NCBI RefSeq assembly: GCF_000006565.2
Contig: NC_031479.1
Span: 930,001 to 994,000 of the forward strand
Origin: Toxoplasma gondii ME49
Taxonomy: Eukaryota; Apicomplexa; Conoidasida; Eucoccidiorida; Sarcocystidae
Reading direction: 5' to 3'
Length of the DNA: 64,000 nt
A program made the position numbers and the translations under genes. Within the stretch, counting starts at the first letter, position 1. Each line of letters begins with the position of its first letter. This document shows positions 11,845 to 26,500 of the stretch, piece after piece. The notes under the pieces were generated by a model. That model had not been told where the DNA came from and ran no database searches. It saw only the letters and a list, made by a program, of their open reading frames with translations.

Positions 11845-14122
11845 TGCACGTCTGTGGGTGCACAGTTGCCGTATCTCTCGAGGCGTCAACGCTGGACCTC
11901 TCTGCTCAGTCGCGCGTCTCCATGACGACAAGGGACAAGCAGCTTGTCGTGGTTTCTCTCTCGAGGGCAAAGAAGCGAGAGCAACAATGACTCACGTGTC
12001 TCTGCGGTGGCGAAAAACAAGTGCATTTGCTGGTTCGATAGTTTTGTGATGACGCAAATCCCAGGCGTGGAATGTCGCTCGCGCCACACCACGGACTGTG
12101 CGGGAAGGGCAAGTCGCTTTTCTTTCGCGCATTTTCAGATTCGTTTAGAGAGGCCGGAGCTCCCCCAAGCCGCGGGCCTGCTGCACTCACGGTGTCGCCT
12201 GACTTCTGTGTACGTTCAAGTGCAGCCGGAGGCAACATACTTCGTGTGTGTACCTCACATGGGACCCCGTGCGAGTGTTTTGAGGGTGGTGCGACGCGGT
12301 CAGCTCGCGTTCGCTCGTATCCAGAGAAGAGAGAAACCGGGAGGAAGGGTCGACGCGCTCGACTCCGAGAAGCAAAGTCGAGGAACGGAGCGACGGCGGA
12401 GAGCCGCAGAAACGGTTAGAAAGGAGAGAGAGGAAGCAAAGAAATGGGGAGGAGGGAGGAGAGACGACGAAGAAGGGAACACGGAATGCAGAAGCAAACT
12501 GAGGAAATCCGAAGAGTCCTGAGTATGGAGGAATTTCTTCTCTTCGGCGACGAGAGGCGATACGTAGAACGACACTCACCGCTTTACGGATGTTTTCGTC
12601 TCTCCGGTCGAAGGAAAATGTCATGTGAATCGGTGAATGAAGAAGCGGCACTGCAGGTGCAGGACGCCATCGCGTCTGTGAGGAATGTGTTTTTGCATGC
12701 GCGTCTGTGATCCTACCTTTTTGCGTACCTTCTATACAGATATACATGTGTCTCCGCAATTGTCTATCGCTCGGTGCACCGAATTAGGTCAGGTACCGTC
12801 GAGAGGAGGAGCTTACCGAGCTGTGTGCATGCGGTTCCTTTTGCGTATGGCGCTAATGTTTGCCGTTTGTCGGTACAAAGTGTGAGCTTTTTTCTTCCAT
12901 GAAGTTTTTTCTCGAAGGACAAGCGCGGCGCTCGGTTAGGAACTGGGTAAACGTCTTTAGGCCTGGTCTAGCGTGTGGATTACACTCGATTCCGGTGAAG
13001 TTCAATCTCTACTGCCGGGTGCAGCATTTTCTCGCGGTGTATGTTGCAGAAACAATGTCTTGGCGTTGTTCCAAATGAAACCCGCCCTCTTTTATTTTCG
13101 CTCTGTCTCCCGTTATCCCGATACTCTTTCTTTTTTCATGTGGAAAGATGCGCGTGCAACAAATGCGCACCAGCCTTACCGCCGAGGCGAGCAGAAGGGA
13201 AAGAAACGTGTACCTTCTTGTGCTCAAAAGATCTCTCGAGATTCGACGTTTCCGTACAGTTCGCGCTGTTCATCTTTCGTCTCCTCTGGAAACCAGAAAA
13301 AAACGACCTCCACTTTGGGCGGAAACTCTGAACGTCTCTCTTCACAGAACACGCTCTCTCCTCTTTGCACACACATCCTTCCTCGATATCCTTTTATGCA
13401 GGTCGCCTCTGCATCTCTTTGACCCAAAGGCTCCAACACTTCTTCACATTCTCTTCTGCATATACACATATATATATATATATATATCTTCATGTCTTCT
13501 TGTGTGCATTTTGCGTAGGACGTTGCGTACATGCACGTGGACTCTATTTGAGGCCGGGCGAAGGCAATTCGCAGGAGGGAACAGGAGCGTAGAGGCACGA
13601 AGGACAATTTGTAAGGAGGGGCTTTGACACTCGATGTTAATATACTGCAGAGCGGGGGTGCCCAGAGCTCTTTTAACATCGATCTTCTTTAGAATGGAAG
13701 TTGTGTTAAGACACCAGAGACGCTGCGAGGTGAACGCGAGCGTGTGAACTCGCGAAACAGGCAAAACGTCCAGGAGATCCATCAGGAATTTTTGACAAAA
13801 TCATCTACATGCAGTTACACTCGTGCCACAGTGTGGCGCAGCGGATCAAAATACCGGCCGTCGCCTACAGCCACACGCCTTACCGTCTACCACAACAAGG
13901 CACCTTAATCCCGCTCACACGTATGCCTCTTCGCACGTCTAGGCAATTTAATGCATAAATGTGTAGACACGCATTTAGCGTGTAGGCACACATGAATGCG
14001 AAAGTGCGTGCATTTATGAGTCGAAGAAAACAGGTGTGTCTTTGGACGACTGGTTTTTCTCTGGAGGCAGTATGCATTTGCGGAAAGCCGCGAGAAGAGA
14101 AGAGCTGTTCATGTCTCGAGTT
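11845..14122. other. Convergent intergenic region (3' ends of KH-LOTUS and dynein genes)
   Basis: About 2.3 kb between two genes transcribed toward each other, so it should hold both 3' untranslated regions. A purine-rich block lies at 12300-12520 on the + strand, and a TA microsatellite at about 13468-13487. Open frames here show no family signal and are taken as chance. Confidence 0.6.
13468..13487. repeat. TA microsatellite downstream of the dynein gene
   Basis: A short run of TA dinucleotides in the convergent intergenic region. Confidence 0.7.
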
Positions 14123-17100
14123 TTATTCGTCTGTTTGTAGCACGAGGGCAACGCCTGAGAGAATCCAGAGAGAAGGGTGTTCTTTGGTGTGGAGCATGAC
14201 GTCAAAGATCCATCCTTCGCCCATGGCGTTTCTTCTGTTCTGTGTCGCGTAGACAGGTGTTTGCAGTGTGTCTCGCAGTTTCACTTTGTGGCTCTCTGCA
14301 GGAATGAGTTGAATCAGCGGCATTTCCATGGTGAGTTCTTTCGGATTTTGCCGCGCCAGACGACCTTCTTCAATGTCCCACCTCGCGCCCTAGACAAGAC
14401 CAGAAAGAAAAAACGAAACACATAAAGGCGATGTGGAGAACAGCAGAAAGCTGCCAAATACACACACCGAACGAGTCTCTAGCATAGGCTCTTTGGACGA
14501 TCTGTCCATCGTGAAGTTTCCAAATATTTTTATACACAAGAGCTATATATACTCCTCGTTTTGCTGTTTTGAAAGAGATCTACGTTTCTTATAAAAGACA
14601 CACAGACCAGCTTCCTCATGCCTCAAAAGCAGACGTCAACACATCCACACGGGGAACTCCAGGGTGCGCTACAGGGGAGCCTCACTGCAAGGAAACGTGC
14701 GCATGTACGGTGGGAAGTGCCATGGTGTAAGAACAGGTCTGCCGCATATCGAAGAAGACTCTGTTTGTTTTTGTCGTTTTCTGTTCTCCGCATCAATGCT
14801 CGCAGTACAGAGAAACGAACCGCGTGCTCCGGCACAAACAGCAAATCCATATCAATTTTCGATACCAAGATATCCATATATATATATACATATATATATG
14901 TATATATGTATATTTTCACACGCACACATCTATATATATGTGTGTCTATTATTTGCCTGTCGCGTTCATTGCATATGAGCGTGACCGCATGCATCTGTGC
15001 GGTAAACGTTGGTGCAGTTCAGTGTGCTCGGAAACGGGCTCTGCGTCTGAGGTTTCAGCTGCTCAAGGTGGTCTCGGCACTCGGCTTACCTCCAGATAGA
15101 GGCCTCTCAAGTAGGTCCCGTGTTCCAGTTTCTTTGGGATTTGGCCGGGAGAAGTAAACTTTGTGACTTGCGTGAGAAGCGAAGACTTGTCGAGCGACCA
15201 GCCTCGCTTGCGGCACGTCGCTTGAATCAGAGCAGTGAGAAGAGAATCTGGGATGTGGAGGCCGCTGAGCCAGAAGCACCAAGGCTCGCCCTGCGGGAGT
15301 TGAAGTGGGGAAGAGGGACACAAAGAAACAGAAGCTGCAGCAGGGTTCTCTGAAGAAAGACGAACTCAGGCAGACATGCCACCAACGTCCACACATCACA
15401 CTGAAGGATGAAGAACTCGCACAAGCAGCGTTTGCTGCCTTGCTGGTCAGAAGGGCGTAGACTGCGAGACTCGCTTCTGAGGCTAGCTCAGACACCGCCC
15501 TGTCATCGCTTTCTTAAGTGTAAGGCTAATGCATGTGCCCTCCTAACTGCAAACGAAGCTGAAACGTTGTAGCTGACGAGTAGCTCTGAAGCCTCGATAG
15601 TCGTGATCACCAGCACCTCAAAACAACGAGTAGAACAGTTTCCTCGAATCGGGGCTGTGAAGACAACGAGAAGAAGCACACATATGCTGGTGATGGAAAT
15701 CGCAGGAGAACGTGGATCCGGTAGCACGAGCGAAAATCTTTCAAGGTCTCAACTTCGCATTCCGCCTCCTTTTCGCGTATTGTTCCAACCTTGTCAATCC
15801 AAGCTTTGTATTGGTCGTAGCGCCGGAGGAAGTGCGCTAGCCAAGACCCCAGAGGCTTCAGGCTCGGCGGGGCCAACCGCGCCCAGTCGCGCGGCAGGAA
15901 CCCTGTGACGAGGAAGTTGGCTAAGTCCTCGAGCTCCGCAGATAAGCCGATTTCCCCGCGAAGAGCGCGCCGGAGGTCGTTCAGGGTCGTGCGCATGCGT
16001 TCGGCCAGACTGTTGAATCTCTCGACTTCCTACACAGAAAAGTGGAGAACGTCTTGTTTTCACTGACTATGAGGAGCGGGGCAAAACCGCCTTCGTGTAG
16101 GCGACATCTCCCTGCTGCTCTTTGCGTATACAGGCGTTGCTGGGTCTCTTTTTTCAGGATCTGCTGTGTCTTCCGCAACCTCCACCACCTGCGCTAGACC
16201 CCGAAGTAGCCACACACGTCGCACTACGGACTCGTGTTCACACGATCTTCTCCTGACTTTTTCCTGCATGTTCACCTGCATGAGAACAACCTCTGTGGGC
16301 GTGTAGTCGCCCTCAGGCTTTCCAAAAGCTAAGTCGTCGAAGCCGAGTTTCTCTTCAATTCCTGTCGCAATGGCAGCGATGTGTTCTTCACGCATCGAGG
16401 CGCCTCCAGAGGAACTGAGGCTTCCAGAAAAGTTCATTTTCAGAATGCCTTCCCACAGCTTCTTGGCGGAATCCACAAAGTAGCCAATCTGCGCGTTTTC
16501 GTGGAGTCCAAAAACCTCCGGTGTGTTGAACAGAGGTAGCTCCTAGAGAGAGAGTCACACGCACGGGCGGTGGGTAGGGGTGAGGGAACAAGAAGAATAC
16601 GAGGAAAAAACCTCTCGCTCGAATCGGCTCTCCAGAACAGAGGCGGATACTCTCACAGACAAATGCACAGCAAAAGCATACATCCAAATTCATTCGGGCG
16701 TCTTACTTATTTGTTCATGCGTACTTACACTGACTACACCACACACTCATGAACTTACATATACATAAGCATAAACATATATATATATATATAGGTAGAT
16801 AGATAGATAGGTGTATGCTTCCTGCGTACGGTTTGGAAGTCCGTACATATTAGTTATATATATATATATATAGTTACAGGCGTGCATGTATGAATATATA
16901 CCGACGAGCATGAGAAGGGTGACGCATTTTATGTGTGGAAACGAGTGTGAGCAACATGACATGCGTGATCGTTTTCTCTTCGTTTCACATTTGCTTTGCG
17001 GCGCGTTAGAAACTCTGCCTGATCTTGCTACCTTGATGTAGTCCCGGTAGGTGGCGAGAGGTCCGGGGACGGGGATGGCATAGTCGAAGCCGGCTTGGCA

Positions 17101-18700
17101 GAAGGAGAACGGCTGGTAAGAATCAAAGATGAAGTCGCCCATGTATTCTTCCAAGTAAGTAACGAGGACGCGTCTGTCACAGTCATCTGTGACACGGCCT
17201 CCGTACATCGCCTCTCCAATGAGATAGCGCAGAGTGCTCCAAGGCAGAGTATCTCCGCTAGCCAGCGACTTGTCTAAATACATCGCGACGAGGCGACGAG
17301 AAATTACCAAGTCTGCTTCGTTGAAGTCGTACGCCACATTCCACCCGATTTTCCCGTATTTACGACGCTCCTGAAACTCGCAAAGCCACGCGAAATTGAC
17401 TGTGAGGACGGAGGCAAAGAGCCAACGCAGCTAGACAACGAGAGAGAACCGAATAACTGAGGACTTCTGGTTACGAAAAGAAGAGCGGTGTGAGGATTCA
17501 CCGAGACGCATCAACGCATCCATGCAGCACGGCAATGTTCTCGATATCCGAGTGGTTCGCACATCAGTGTCCTGGTTCAGCGACTTCGATTGATCAGAAC
17601 GAATATCCGTCCCTGATTGCTGACACACACACGGTAACATGTCCATATCTGTCCACCTATTTTTGATATATCTGCCTCTATATACTATCTGTTTACCACT
17701 ACATATATATACAAAATTGCATTTATGTATATGATTACTCACACCTACATACACATATTTACAGTCGCATATATTGATAAAAAACGCCGTCGCTTCTAGA
17801 ACCGTGAAGGAGCGGATGTGCGGGGAACCTGAAAAGAGTGCTTTTTCTCTCAGTGTAACCGAAGCAGGGAATGGCGAACTGCATTCATCATCCACCTATC
17901 CCCTGTGTGCCTTGTCCAGTACGAAAGACAGACGAGAACGGTGTCTTTATATGCGTGAGGAGACATGTATGGAGACATGCATCTATACGCTTGAGTTTCC
18001 ATTTCTATCTGAACTTTTCTAGACTGGTATAGGTTTCGCTCTTGGACGTAATTCACAAGAAGCTCAAGACGCGTTTCACTTCTCTAACCTGTACGACGGC
18101 GTGGAAGAAAGAGAGAACGTAGACGAGAGAGGGATAGGCAGGATGGGAACTCTCCTGGAGCGCGTCGTCAGTCAAGTTGGCGTACGACCCTTGCAGGTTT
18201 GGCCTCAGTCCGTCTGGGGGCTCCGTCACGACTTTCAGAGAGTTCTGAAGAAACCAAAATAGTGTTGGGGAGACGAATTTACATAGAACGAGGTCGATAA
18301 GTCGGCCGCAGAACCCTGGAGCTGTAAGGAAGCGGATCAGGCCGAAAACGCCGTTTCCTGAGACAAATCCATTAGTTCTAGGTTCTACACAGACTGTGAT
18401 GTGTTTGAACCACCTTTCCAGGGGTGTCACGCGCACGCACGCGCAACGTTCGAAAAAATGACTGAGTGTACGTTTTCTTTCTTGAGTAAAGCTTCCGACA
18501 TAAAAGACCACTGGAAGAGGAAATGGACATCAAACCAAGCACTTGCTCAGCACCTGCAGGATGCTCATGGGGAAATCGTCGATGGGCTGCGTTGTCAGCC
18601 AGAGGCGGAAATCCTTGTGAGGCTTCTGAATGCCTGAGCCACCACACAAACAACACAACGACGGCGACAGTTTCAGACTACTCTACTCGAGCATAAACGT

Positions 18701-18744
<44 letters not shown>

Positions 18745-21700
18745 TATGTGGTCGTGTGTCTGTATATATCCATTGACGGAGAGAAACAATGGTTTGAGTC
18801 ACCTTGTTTCTCCACAGTTTTTCAGGGTTCCTCGGGTGTTCGTTCTTTCATCCCACCTGCGTTTCACCGCGTTTCGTGGTCTTCGAAGTGAGCACATGAG
18901 TTGAGCATTACAGCTGGCTCTCTGCCTCGATACTGCTGCATGTCTGCCTTCCCGGTGTCCGCATCAACTACACCGGCGCAAAGTCGACCGCCGCCTCTAT
19001 CCGATGTGGAAACAGCGAGGTGCGTTCTGAGGCAAAGTGTCAACCTTGAACAGTGCAGAGAGGCATCTCAGGACGCCTCTGCGCGCCCACCTTCGAGGAG
19101 CTTGGCGAGAGACTTGAGCCACGATGCAAGCAAGTGACAGTTTTGCAGGAGAACCCAGCAGCCTCGTTGGCACCCTTTTTCGATGTGTTTCTGCGCAAGA
19201 GGCGCCATGCCTTGGCCGAGAGCGAGAAACCGAAAATTGTTTCCGACGAAGCCTCGCGCTGCCGCCAACTTGTAGATGTCGCTCTGAGGATCCGCCCCCG
19301 GGGAAAGAATCAGTAAAATCGGACAGTGCGCCGAGGACTGCGCGAGTATTTTCGAGTATCTGAGGCGCCAGAAAAAGACAAAAGCCAAGGAACAATCCCA
19401 ACTGAGAATGAGTCAGCGGCAGAAAGACTGAAAGCCTGGCTGCTGCGCAAGCAGGAGGCGCGACGCGCAGCGGTAATTTCGTGCAGCGTTCGGGTGAGAC
19501 CCCCCCGCTTGCGCATGAGCTAACGAGAATAGACATTTTTTCAGAAAACCAGAAGGATCCTTGAGAGCGAGAGGCAACGCGAGGAACTTCTGTTCGCGGT
19601 CGACTGAGAATGGCAAACATGTGTTGTGGACCCGGGGGTAGGCCGCACGCGAGTCACGCTGCTACAGGAAGATGAGGCGCATGCAGAAAAAGGGAAATCT
19701 GTGAATAATGAGGTTGCCGCCAGTGAATCGTAACCGGAGGAGGACTCAAGGACGTACACATCCGATCAGCTAGAAACCAACTCTGCATATATATATATAT
19801 ATATACATATATACATATATATATATATATGCATACATAGAGATTGGTGTATCTCTACGTGCAGGTATGTCCATGCATGTAGAGATCTGAATATAATACA
19901 GATGCACATCTATTAAGACAGTTTCAGGCACAGGTACGTACGAAGAACTGTTCCCTCTGCATGTATGTAAGTGCACAGAAGCACCAATATAAAAGCAAAT
20001 ACATAACTATGCATATCTATTGGCATGTGTAGAGAGGAACGTGTGTCGTACTGTAGGCTTGGTGACTGGACGTAGTGCTCGTTCAGTCTCCGGGCAATGA
20101 AGTTTTTGAGAGCCGTTGGCACACGGTCTACGCGGAATACGCGAATGAGGAGCAGCTTCTGGAAAGGCGACAGTTTGTTATTCCACTTTTCTTCGGGAAG
20201 CGGCATCGACTCGAGGTTCTCCAAGTCGTACCATGTTTTCCACGCCTAGATCCCATGGATAGAAGAATTTGACAAGCAGCAGGACATCCGCTGTGCATGC
20301 GTCTGCAGGTATTCCTCTTGAGATCTGTATCTACATGTGCTGCAAAGTGCGGTTTCGAGTTTTCGGCGTCGCCTCCGCGCCGTGGGGGCAGAGTTCTGTT
20401 TGCTCTGTCTTTGCCTCCGTGTTGCTTTCTTTCTCTGCTCGGTACTGGCTTTAGCCTGACCTCGGCGGCAGTTAAGATGCTCTCCAGAATCCCCCGAAAA
20501 GAGGCGTTTAACTCCTCGAGCCGCTGCAGATCTTTCCAGCCGCTGTCGGGAAGCCAGGCGAGGCGGGCAGGCTTTTCGCGGAGCTGATCAAGCGCAGGAT
20601 TCCCCATGAAAAAGAATTCCAGTTCTTCTCGATCGAGCGAGCCTTCGCCGTCCATGATCATCGTCGTCATATGGAACGTGTACATCAATTTTTCCTTTTC
20701 AAAAAGACCTAGAGCAGCAACAGTGGCGCAGCGTGACGAAGCCAAGAAAACCTTTCCACTCCAAAAAAGAAACGTCGATCGTGGATGCTGTTCAACTCAA
20801 GGCCACCCTGGCGCTTGAAGCCGATTTCGACTCTCAGCTTTCGAAAACACTGCAAAGTCAAAGGGGCGCATTCTGCTTTGTCGAAAACACAGCGCTCGCC
20901 ATGTCGCCGAACGACATCAAAGTTTGATCTCCAACATTTAGCCGTCACGTTACTCTCACCCGAGGCGTATGCCCTGCCGCTGGTTCGCTTCGTCTCGTTA
21001 TGCTCTATAGATCGCATGGCGGTTCGTACTGAGAGGCCCCACTAACTCGCCGTAGGAAGCGTCGACGTCCCAAGAGCGTGCAGGCATCTCTTTGTCGTCT
21101 ACTGGTGTGCAAAAAATTGTGTGCACACACACAGGTGTATGTGGATATTTTTATTGTTCACTCGAGGCGCACATGTGCATTTACGTGGTGAGAAAGAAGC
21201 ATACGCTACGGACGAATGGAAGCCTGCATTCACCTGTAGAAGGACAGCCCATCCTATCAGTCTGTTTATCTATACATAAGCACTCATGTATTTATATATT
21301 TATCACACTCTCACTCTATCCCTCTATTTGCCTGTCTATCTTTCGATCTGATTAGGGAATCTCTGCGAAAGATGTATATATATATATATATATATATATA
21401 CTTATCAGCGTATACCTTGCCTCTGCGTTGTGCAACACCGTGTGTTTTTATATGGATCTGTTGAGTGTCTTAGAAGCGACGCATTCAGGCGCCGGTGTGG
21501 CAGCTGCGGCAACGGTTTCTTCTGTGTTCCGTTGGATCGGAAAGCTTTCTTTTGAGTTTTCCTTGAGATACACATATACAGTTGACGAAGCGATGACGCA
21601 ACGCACCTAGGCAGACGTAATCATAGGAAAGTTGAGTGATTTTCTCGATCACGTTTTTCAAGCGGTTTTCGAGGATCCGGTCCGGGCGGGCCTCGCGTAG

Positions 21701-23415
21701 CGCAGCTTGGAAAATCGCGAGGTATGAGGCAAGGGAATATTCGAGCATGCTAGAGATATTCCTGAGGCTGCTCATCGCGAAATACATTATCGACCCTCTC
21801 TTGGCAACGCTGTAGTATTCTTGGCGAGACTGAAAACAAAGACGGAAGCCAGCCGTTGTTGAAAGACAGTCTCGATATCCCCCGATCTCAAAGATGGTCC
21901 AGATCTCTTTTGTCTGCTACGCGTAACGGAGGAATTCCTATTCTCACTCGATTCACGAAGAGAGAAGTCCTCAGACGCAAGGACGGCCAGTTCCACCGTA
22001 CCGGGAGGAATTTCTCCTAATACAGGCTAACTTCCCGGCTGAAGTTGGATTTCAGCATCCTGGAACAATGAAGCTTTGCAGATCGTCTACGCGTTCTACG
22101 AGCAACAATTCGACTACTGTTACATCACCTAAGGGGCGCCAGCGCGACTCCGTTTCGTTGATCTGAAGCAGTGTACGTGCACTGAGCATCGAACAAGGAA
22201 AGGCTGAACACTTGTTAAACAACGTTAGGTCTGCGTCTCGGAAAGGGGCGCCGCTGTCCCCTCTCTGCTGCATCTGTCTTCGCTTTCCCTCTCCTCATGA
22301 AAATCTTTGTTCCATGCAACGCCTGGGAGTCCTGCCCAAAGAGTGAAGCCGTGGTTCCTTGGAGAATCGAACCTGTTGTGCACTTGATGAAATCGGACTC
22401 ACCTTCTCAATCTGCGCTGCCGTCTTCTTGGCCTCCTCCAACGTGATGGTGATTTCTGTCGCCTTCGCCTTGGTCGTCTGCAGCGTTTGTATCAAGTCTT
22501 GGTTGTCCAGAATGCTCCCCTTAGAGACAGCGAGCTCATGAAGAATGACGTCTTCCAGGTGCTGACGGGGGGTACGACGAACAAAGGGAAACGAGAAAAA
22601 CGAGCAGGGGCGAATTCAGCGACCAGAAACAGGAACAGGAAAGCAAAAGAAAAAGCTGGCATAACGTTGCACCTATGCAGATATATACACATGCACATAC
22701 ATGTACATATACGTGCATGCATATGTATCTATATACATATATTTATATGTGTATATATACATACATGTTTATATGCAGATATACAAATGTGCAGTTTGAT
22801 GAAAAGGAGTATATCTGCTTCTTCACAAGACCTGCCGGTGGAGCGCGCTAGCCTGCATCGCCTTTTTTCGCTCGAGCAACTTTCATGCCTGCCTGACGAA
22901 AAGCGCGCAGTCTGGGCCTGCCGAGTCACATGCCTTCCATAAAGATAGACATATACAGAGATACAGATATTCGCGAGGATGTGCACAACGCATTTTTGTC
23001 GTGTTCGTGGCGAAACGCACTTTCATCATTTGGTGGCAGTCACTCATGTTCTGAACGATTTCTTGTCGCTCTTTCTCCAGTTCGGGAAGCTCGAAGCCGA
23101 CCACATGGCCCAGAAGCTGCTCCGCCAGTCCTGACATGGTGACTGCGTAGTTGATCACCACTGTTTTGCCCATGGTTTCTGGAGTAAAACGCGGATTAGC
23201 TAGTTTCGTTGTCAAATACAAGGAGAATGCGGGGCTGCACTCGATTTCCTTTCCTCCTGAGGCGTCGCAGAAAAAGCACACACACGTCACTTTCGCTGCT
23301 GACCCTGTATTCACTCTTCCATCTTGTCCCCCGCCTACACTCTCTGCGGGGTACACGGGTACAGGCGCCAGAGAACTCAGATCTACATCCACTCGCATAT
23401 GCATACAAACCTATA

Positions 23416-23446
<31 letters not shown>

Positions 23447-23474
23447 GCACATGTAGATGTGTGTCTGGAGCTGC

Positions 23475-23516
<42 letters not shown>

Positions 23517-26500
23517 GCGGCACGGTGGCATCTAGAAGACACGCAGTAGATATAGATAGGTATGTACATAACGCAGACGGAATACCAATCGATTTCCGTT
23601 TATAGCATATTGACTGTCGCCATTGTCGAACGTTTGTCCGGACGAGAAATGTGCCTTTCACATATCTATGGATTGGTATACATTTGTATCTAGTTCGACG
23701 ACTGGTCACGTGGCGCAGTGCAGAGTTGTGCATGAATGGCGTCTGTCTGTCGACGTCTCTGTTTCTGCTTCGAGCACTCTGTAGGGTGCCGACTGGGAAG
23801 CGACGCGCGTTCTCTGGCACTGTCCGTTGTTCACCACAGTCCCTGTCTTACCAAGGAGCAGCGTTTCCTGCGAGTTCCCCTTTGTCCACGCTTTCTCGAG
23901 AAGAGGATCGATGAGCGGGTCGAGGTCGTGTTCCACGTTCTCGAACAGGAACGGTTTGCCATACTGAATCGCTAACTCGAGGAATTTGAGGTAGTCGTCG
24001 GAGAACGATTTGATGACGAGGCCATTGGCTTCTTCGTGACGCTTGATCCAGTTCACTGCCTATAGGAGACGAAAGCAAGATGGGAGGTGAAACACTGTTC
24101 GGCTGTGCGTGCATGACGAAAAACAGTGAACACAGTGTTGCACAGATACGTATGCGTCTACCTAGATCTCTCTCTCTCGCTGTCGCTCTCCGAATGTCTC
24201 TAACGATTAAAAAAAGATAACCTTGAATCGACCACTATTTTTCACGAAAAAAACGGCGGAGGCGCGAAGCAAAGAGCAACGTTTCTGGATCGCCCCTCGA
24301 TTTCTTCTGCTCCCTCGCTCCTCACCTGCATTTGGGGATCGATGCAGAGAGGCCATCGAGCAGAGCGACTCGTCAAGATCCCATTTTGAATCGACATTTC
24401 ATCTCCCGGGAGACCCTCGCCATTCCACTGCGCCACTTCCGCGTCGCTGGTCAGCAAAGCTTCCAACTTGAAGTTTCCTGTGCAAGGGATATGGCGTGTC
24501 TCGACATCTCGCGTCCACTGTTCGTAGACCTGTGAACAGAAAACCAAGCAACACAAGCGAAGCGCCTTCACCCCACCTGCTTGCTCAAGGCAGCTGCAAG
24601 TGGTGGAGTCCTACCTCCGGCGACGCACTCGGCGTCCACATCCGGTTCGCTCCCTTCTTCTGTCCCCACTATCCCTCAGCTGCGTCTTCGAAAGTTGCCG
24701 AGTCTCTGTGTCGAGCGAAAGTCGTCTCTTTTACCTTCACTCATGTTTCCTGCGTAGAACACCTGAACCCTCCGCCTACTTCCTCTCGTGCTGCGTCTGT
24801 CCGTCCGCAGTTTTCAGGAGTCAATCTGTGATTGAACGTGACTTCTCAGATGCTGGTAGGAGCCGCGCCATCGTCCTGGAGGGCGCGGTGTGAATATCAA
24901 GTGGAGTAAGGTCCTGCAACGCTCGTGTAAGTTTCTAGCCTCCCCTCTGCCTACAACTGTAGTGGACGCAACAGCCGTTTGAGCACGAGACTCAAAGTTC
25001 TGTTCGACTTCCCTGCGGACGACGCAGTGTCCTTGTGTCTGCGAGTTGAGGTATGAAGACGCGCTGAGTCGCGATCGTCCGTACAGAGTGGCTCTGCTTG
25101 TCTCGCTTGTCTTTTTTTGCTCTGCCCGTCTTACCATTTGCTGTCGAAATTCAAAAGTGAAGGGTCCAGCGTAGGCGAGGAACGCTCCACCGACTAAGCA
25201 GTTTCCGATGAGATCTTCGCGTTTCTTCCCGCACGTTTGCAGGTCGACAGTCCACCTCTGTCGCTCGGACTCGAGGCCTTCGATGAGCTGACACGCAGCC
25301 GTCAGACGCTTCTCCATCAAGGCTGCCTCCGTCTGGATCTCCAGCAGATGAGCCTCTTGATCTTTCTGGTCTCGCTGAAGAGCCGCAATCTGCTCGTTCA
25401 GTTGGCCCAGCTCGAGGTGAGTTCTCGCAAGGTCGCGCTCGGCTTGTGCCTTCCGGACGGACAACTCCTCCACCGACTTTCGCTTAGGCTCCACGCTCTT
25501 GGCCACGTGATGGTATTCCACCATCGCCTTAACCCAAGTCAACAGCCCGTTCCCTGCCTTGGAAATCTTCGCCATCTTCTCAGATGTGAAACTCTCTGGC
25601 TCTTTGTTGAAATACTCCGCAATTTTCTTCACTTGCTTGTCTTCACAGAAACGCAGACCCGCGACCGCGACAGAGAAACACATACAGAGTCGAGACAGAG
25701 ACGGAACGAGATCGAGGGAGAGGCACACGCGAGAGGGCAAAGTCGCAAGCGACTGAGAAAGAGACAAGGAGGCACAAACGCCCAGAGGCTTACGGAAAGG
25801 CACAGAGCAAACGAACAGCCCCATCGTCTCTCGGCCGACCTGCACCGACACGCGCCTCACGCATTGTGAAGAAGACAAGTGCTCAGAAAAAAAAGCATAG
25901 GCTAACGTAAAAGTGACCGGCCTTGTCTGCAGATCGCTCTTGTGTTCGATGACGCGCTGCATATTTAAATGTCTCCCCTCGTCTGTCAGAACGCCACACT
26001 CGCCGAGGGACAAGAGAAACTCGCAAAAGTCGAGCGCGTCGGCTCAACGCACGAACTTCAGGGGAAAAAAACAGAGAACCAGCCAAACTAGGAGCTAGTA
26101 CAGGCAAAGGCTGAAACGGCTAGACAAGCCGCCTGTGAACAAAGATGAAAGTCGGAGTGAGAGGAGAGAAAGTAGCAGGTGAATAGATGCCAGAGGCCTG
26201 AGTAGGAAATGAACGGTGCTCCAGGTTGGGGCATAGGTCGACAGCGATCGCGAGAGTCTTGGGATGTTCGCCGGACGGCGGAAGCCGTCTTGCGGCACCC
26301 ACCTGTGATTGTGTCTTTTGGATAATCGATGAGAGATTTGAGAAAGTTGACGTCGTTGAGCATCGCCTTCGCGCCGTTCCAGCCCTCTGTCTCGCTTTCC
26401 TTCCCAAGTGGCCTCAAGACGACGACGCACATGCAAACGTACATGACGGGTTTCGGCGGAGTCGCAAAAGCCTTGATTTCGGTGATGTCCTTTTTATCCA

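Larger units (their letters stand above)
14123..22561 (-). other. Dynein exons 52-63: buttress, AAA6 and C-terminal domain
   Basis: Exons: 22403-22561, 21607-21829, 20461-20708, 20052-20245, 19091-19359, 18554-18633, 18089-18244, 17032-17370, 16276-16542, 15790-16029, 15090-15290, 14123-14389 (about residues 3719-4598). Motifs: [148 protein letters not shown] and LYLEGARWD. Upstream of 17370 the frame stays open into the intron, but the [12 protein letters not shown] start shows that the acceptor is at 17371-17372. Confidence 0.94.

Noticed and set aside
17371..17430. Dynein exon 59 starting at an upstream acceptor (LRWLFASVL segment)
   Set aside because: It keeps phase, but the conserved junction [17 protein letters not shown] shows that the real acceptor is the TTTCAG at 17371-17372.
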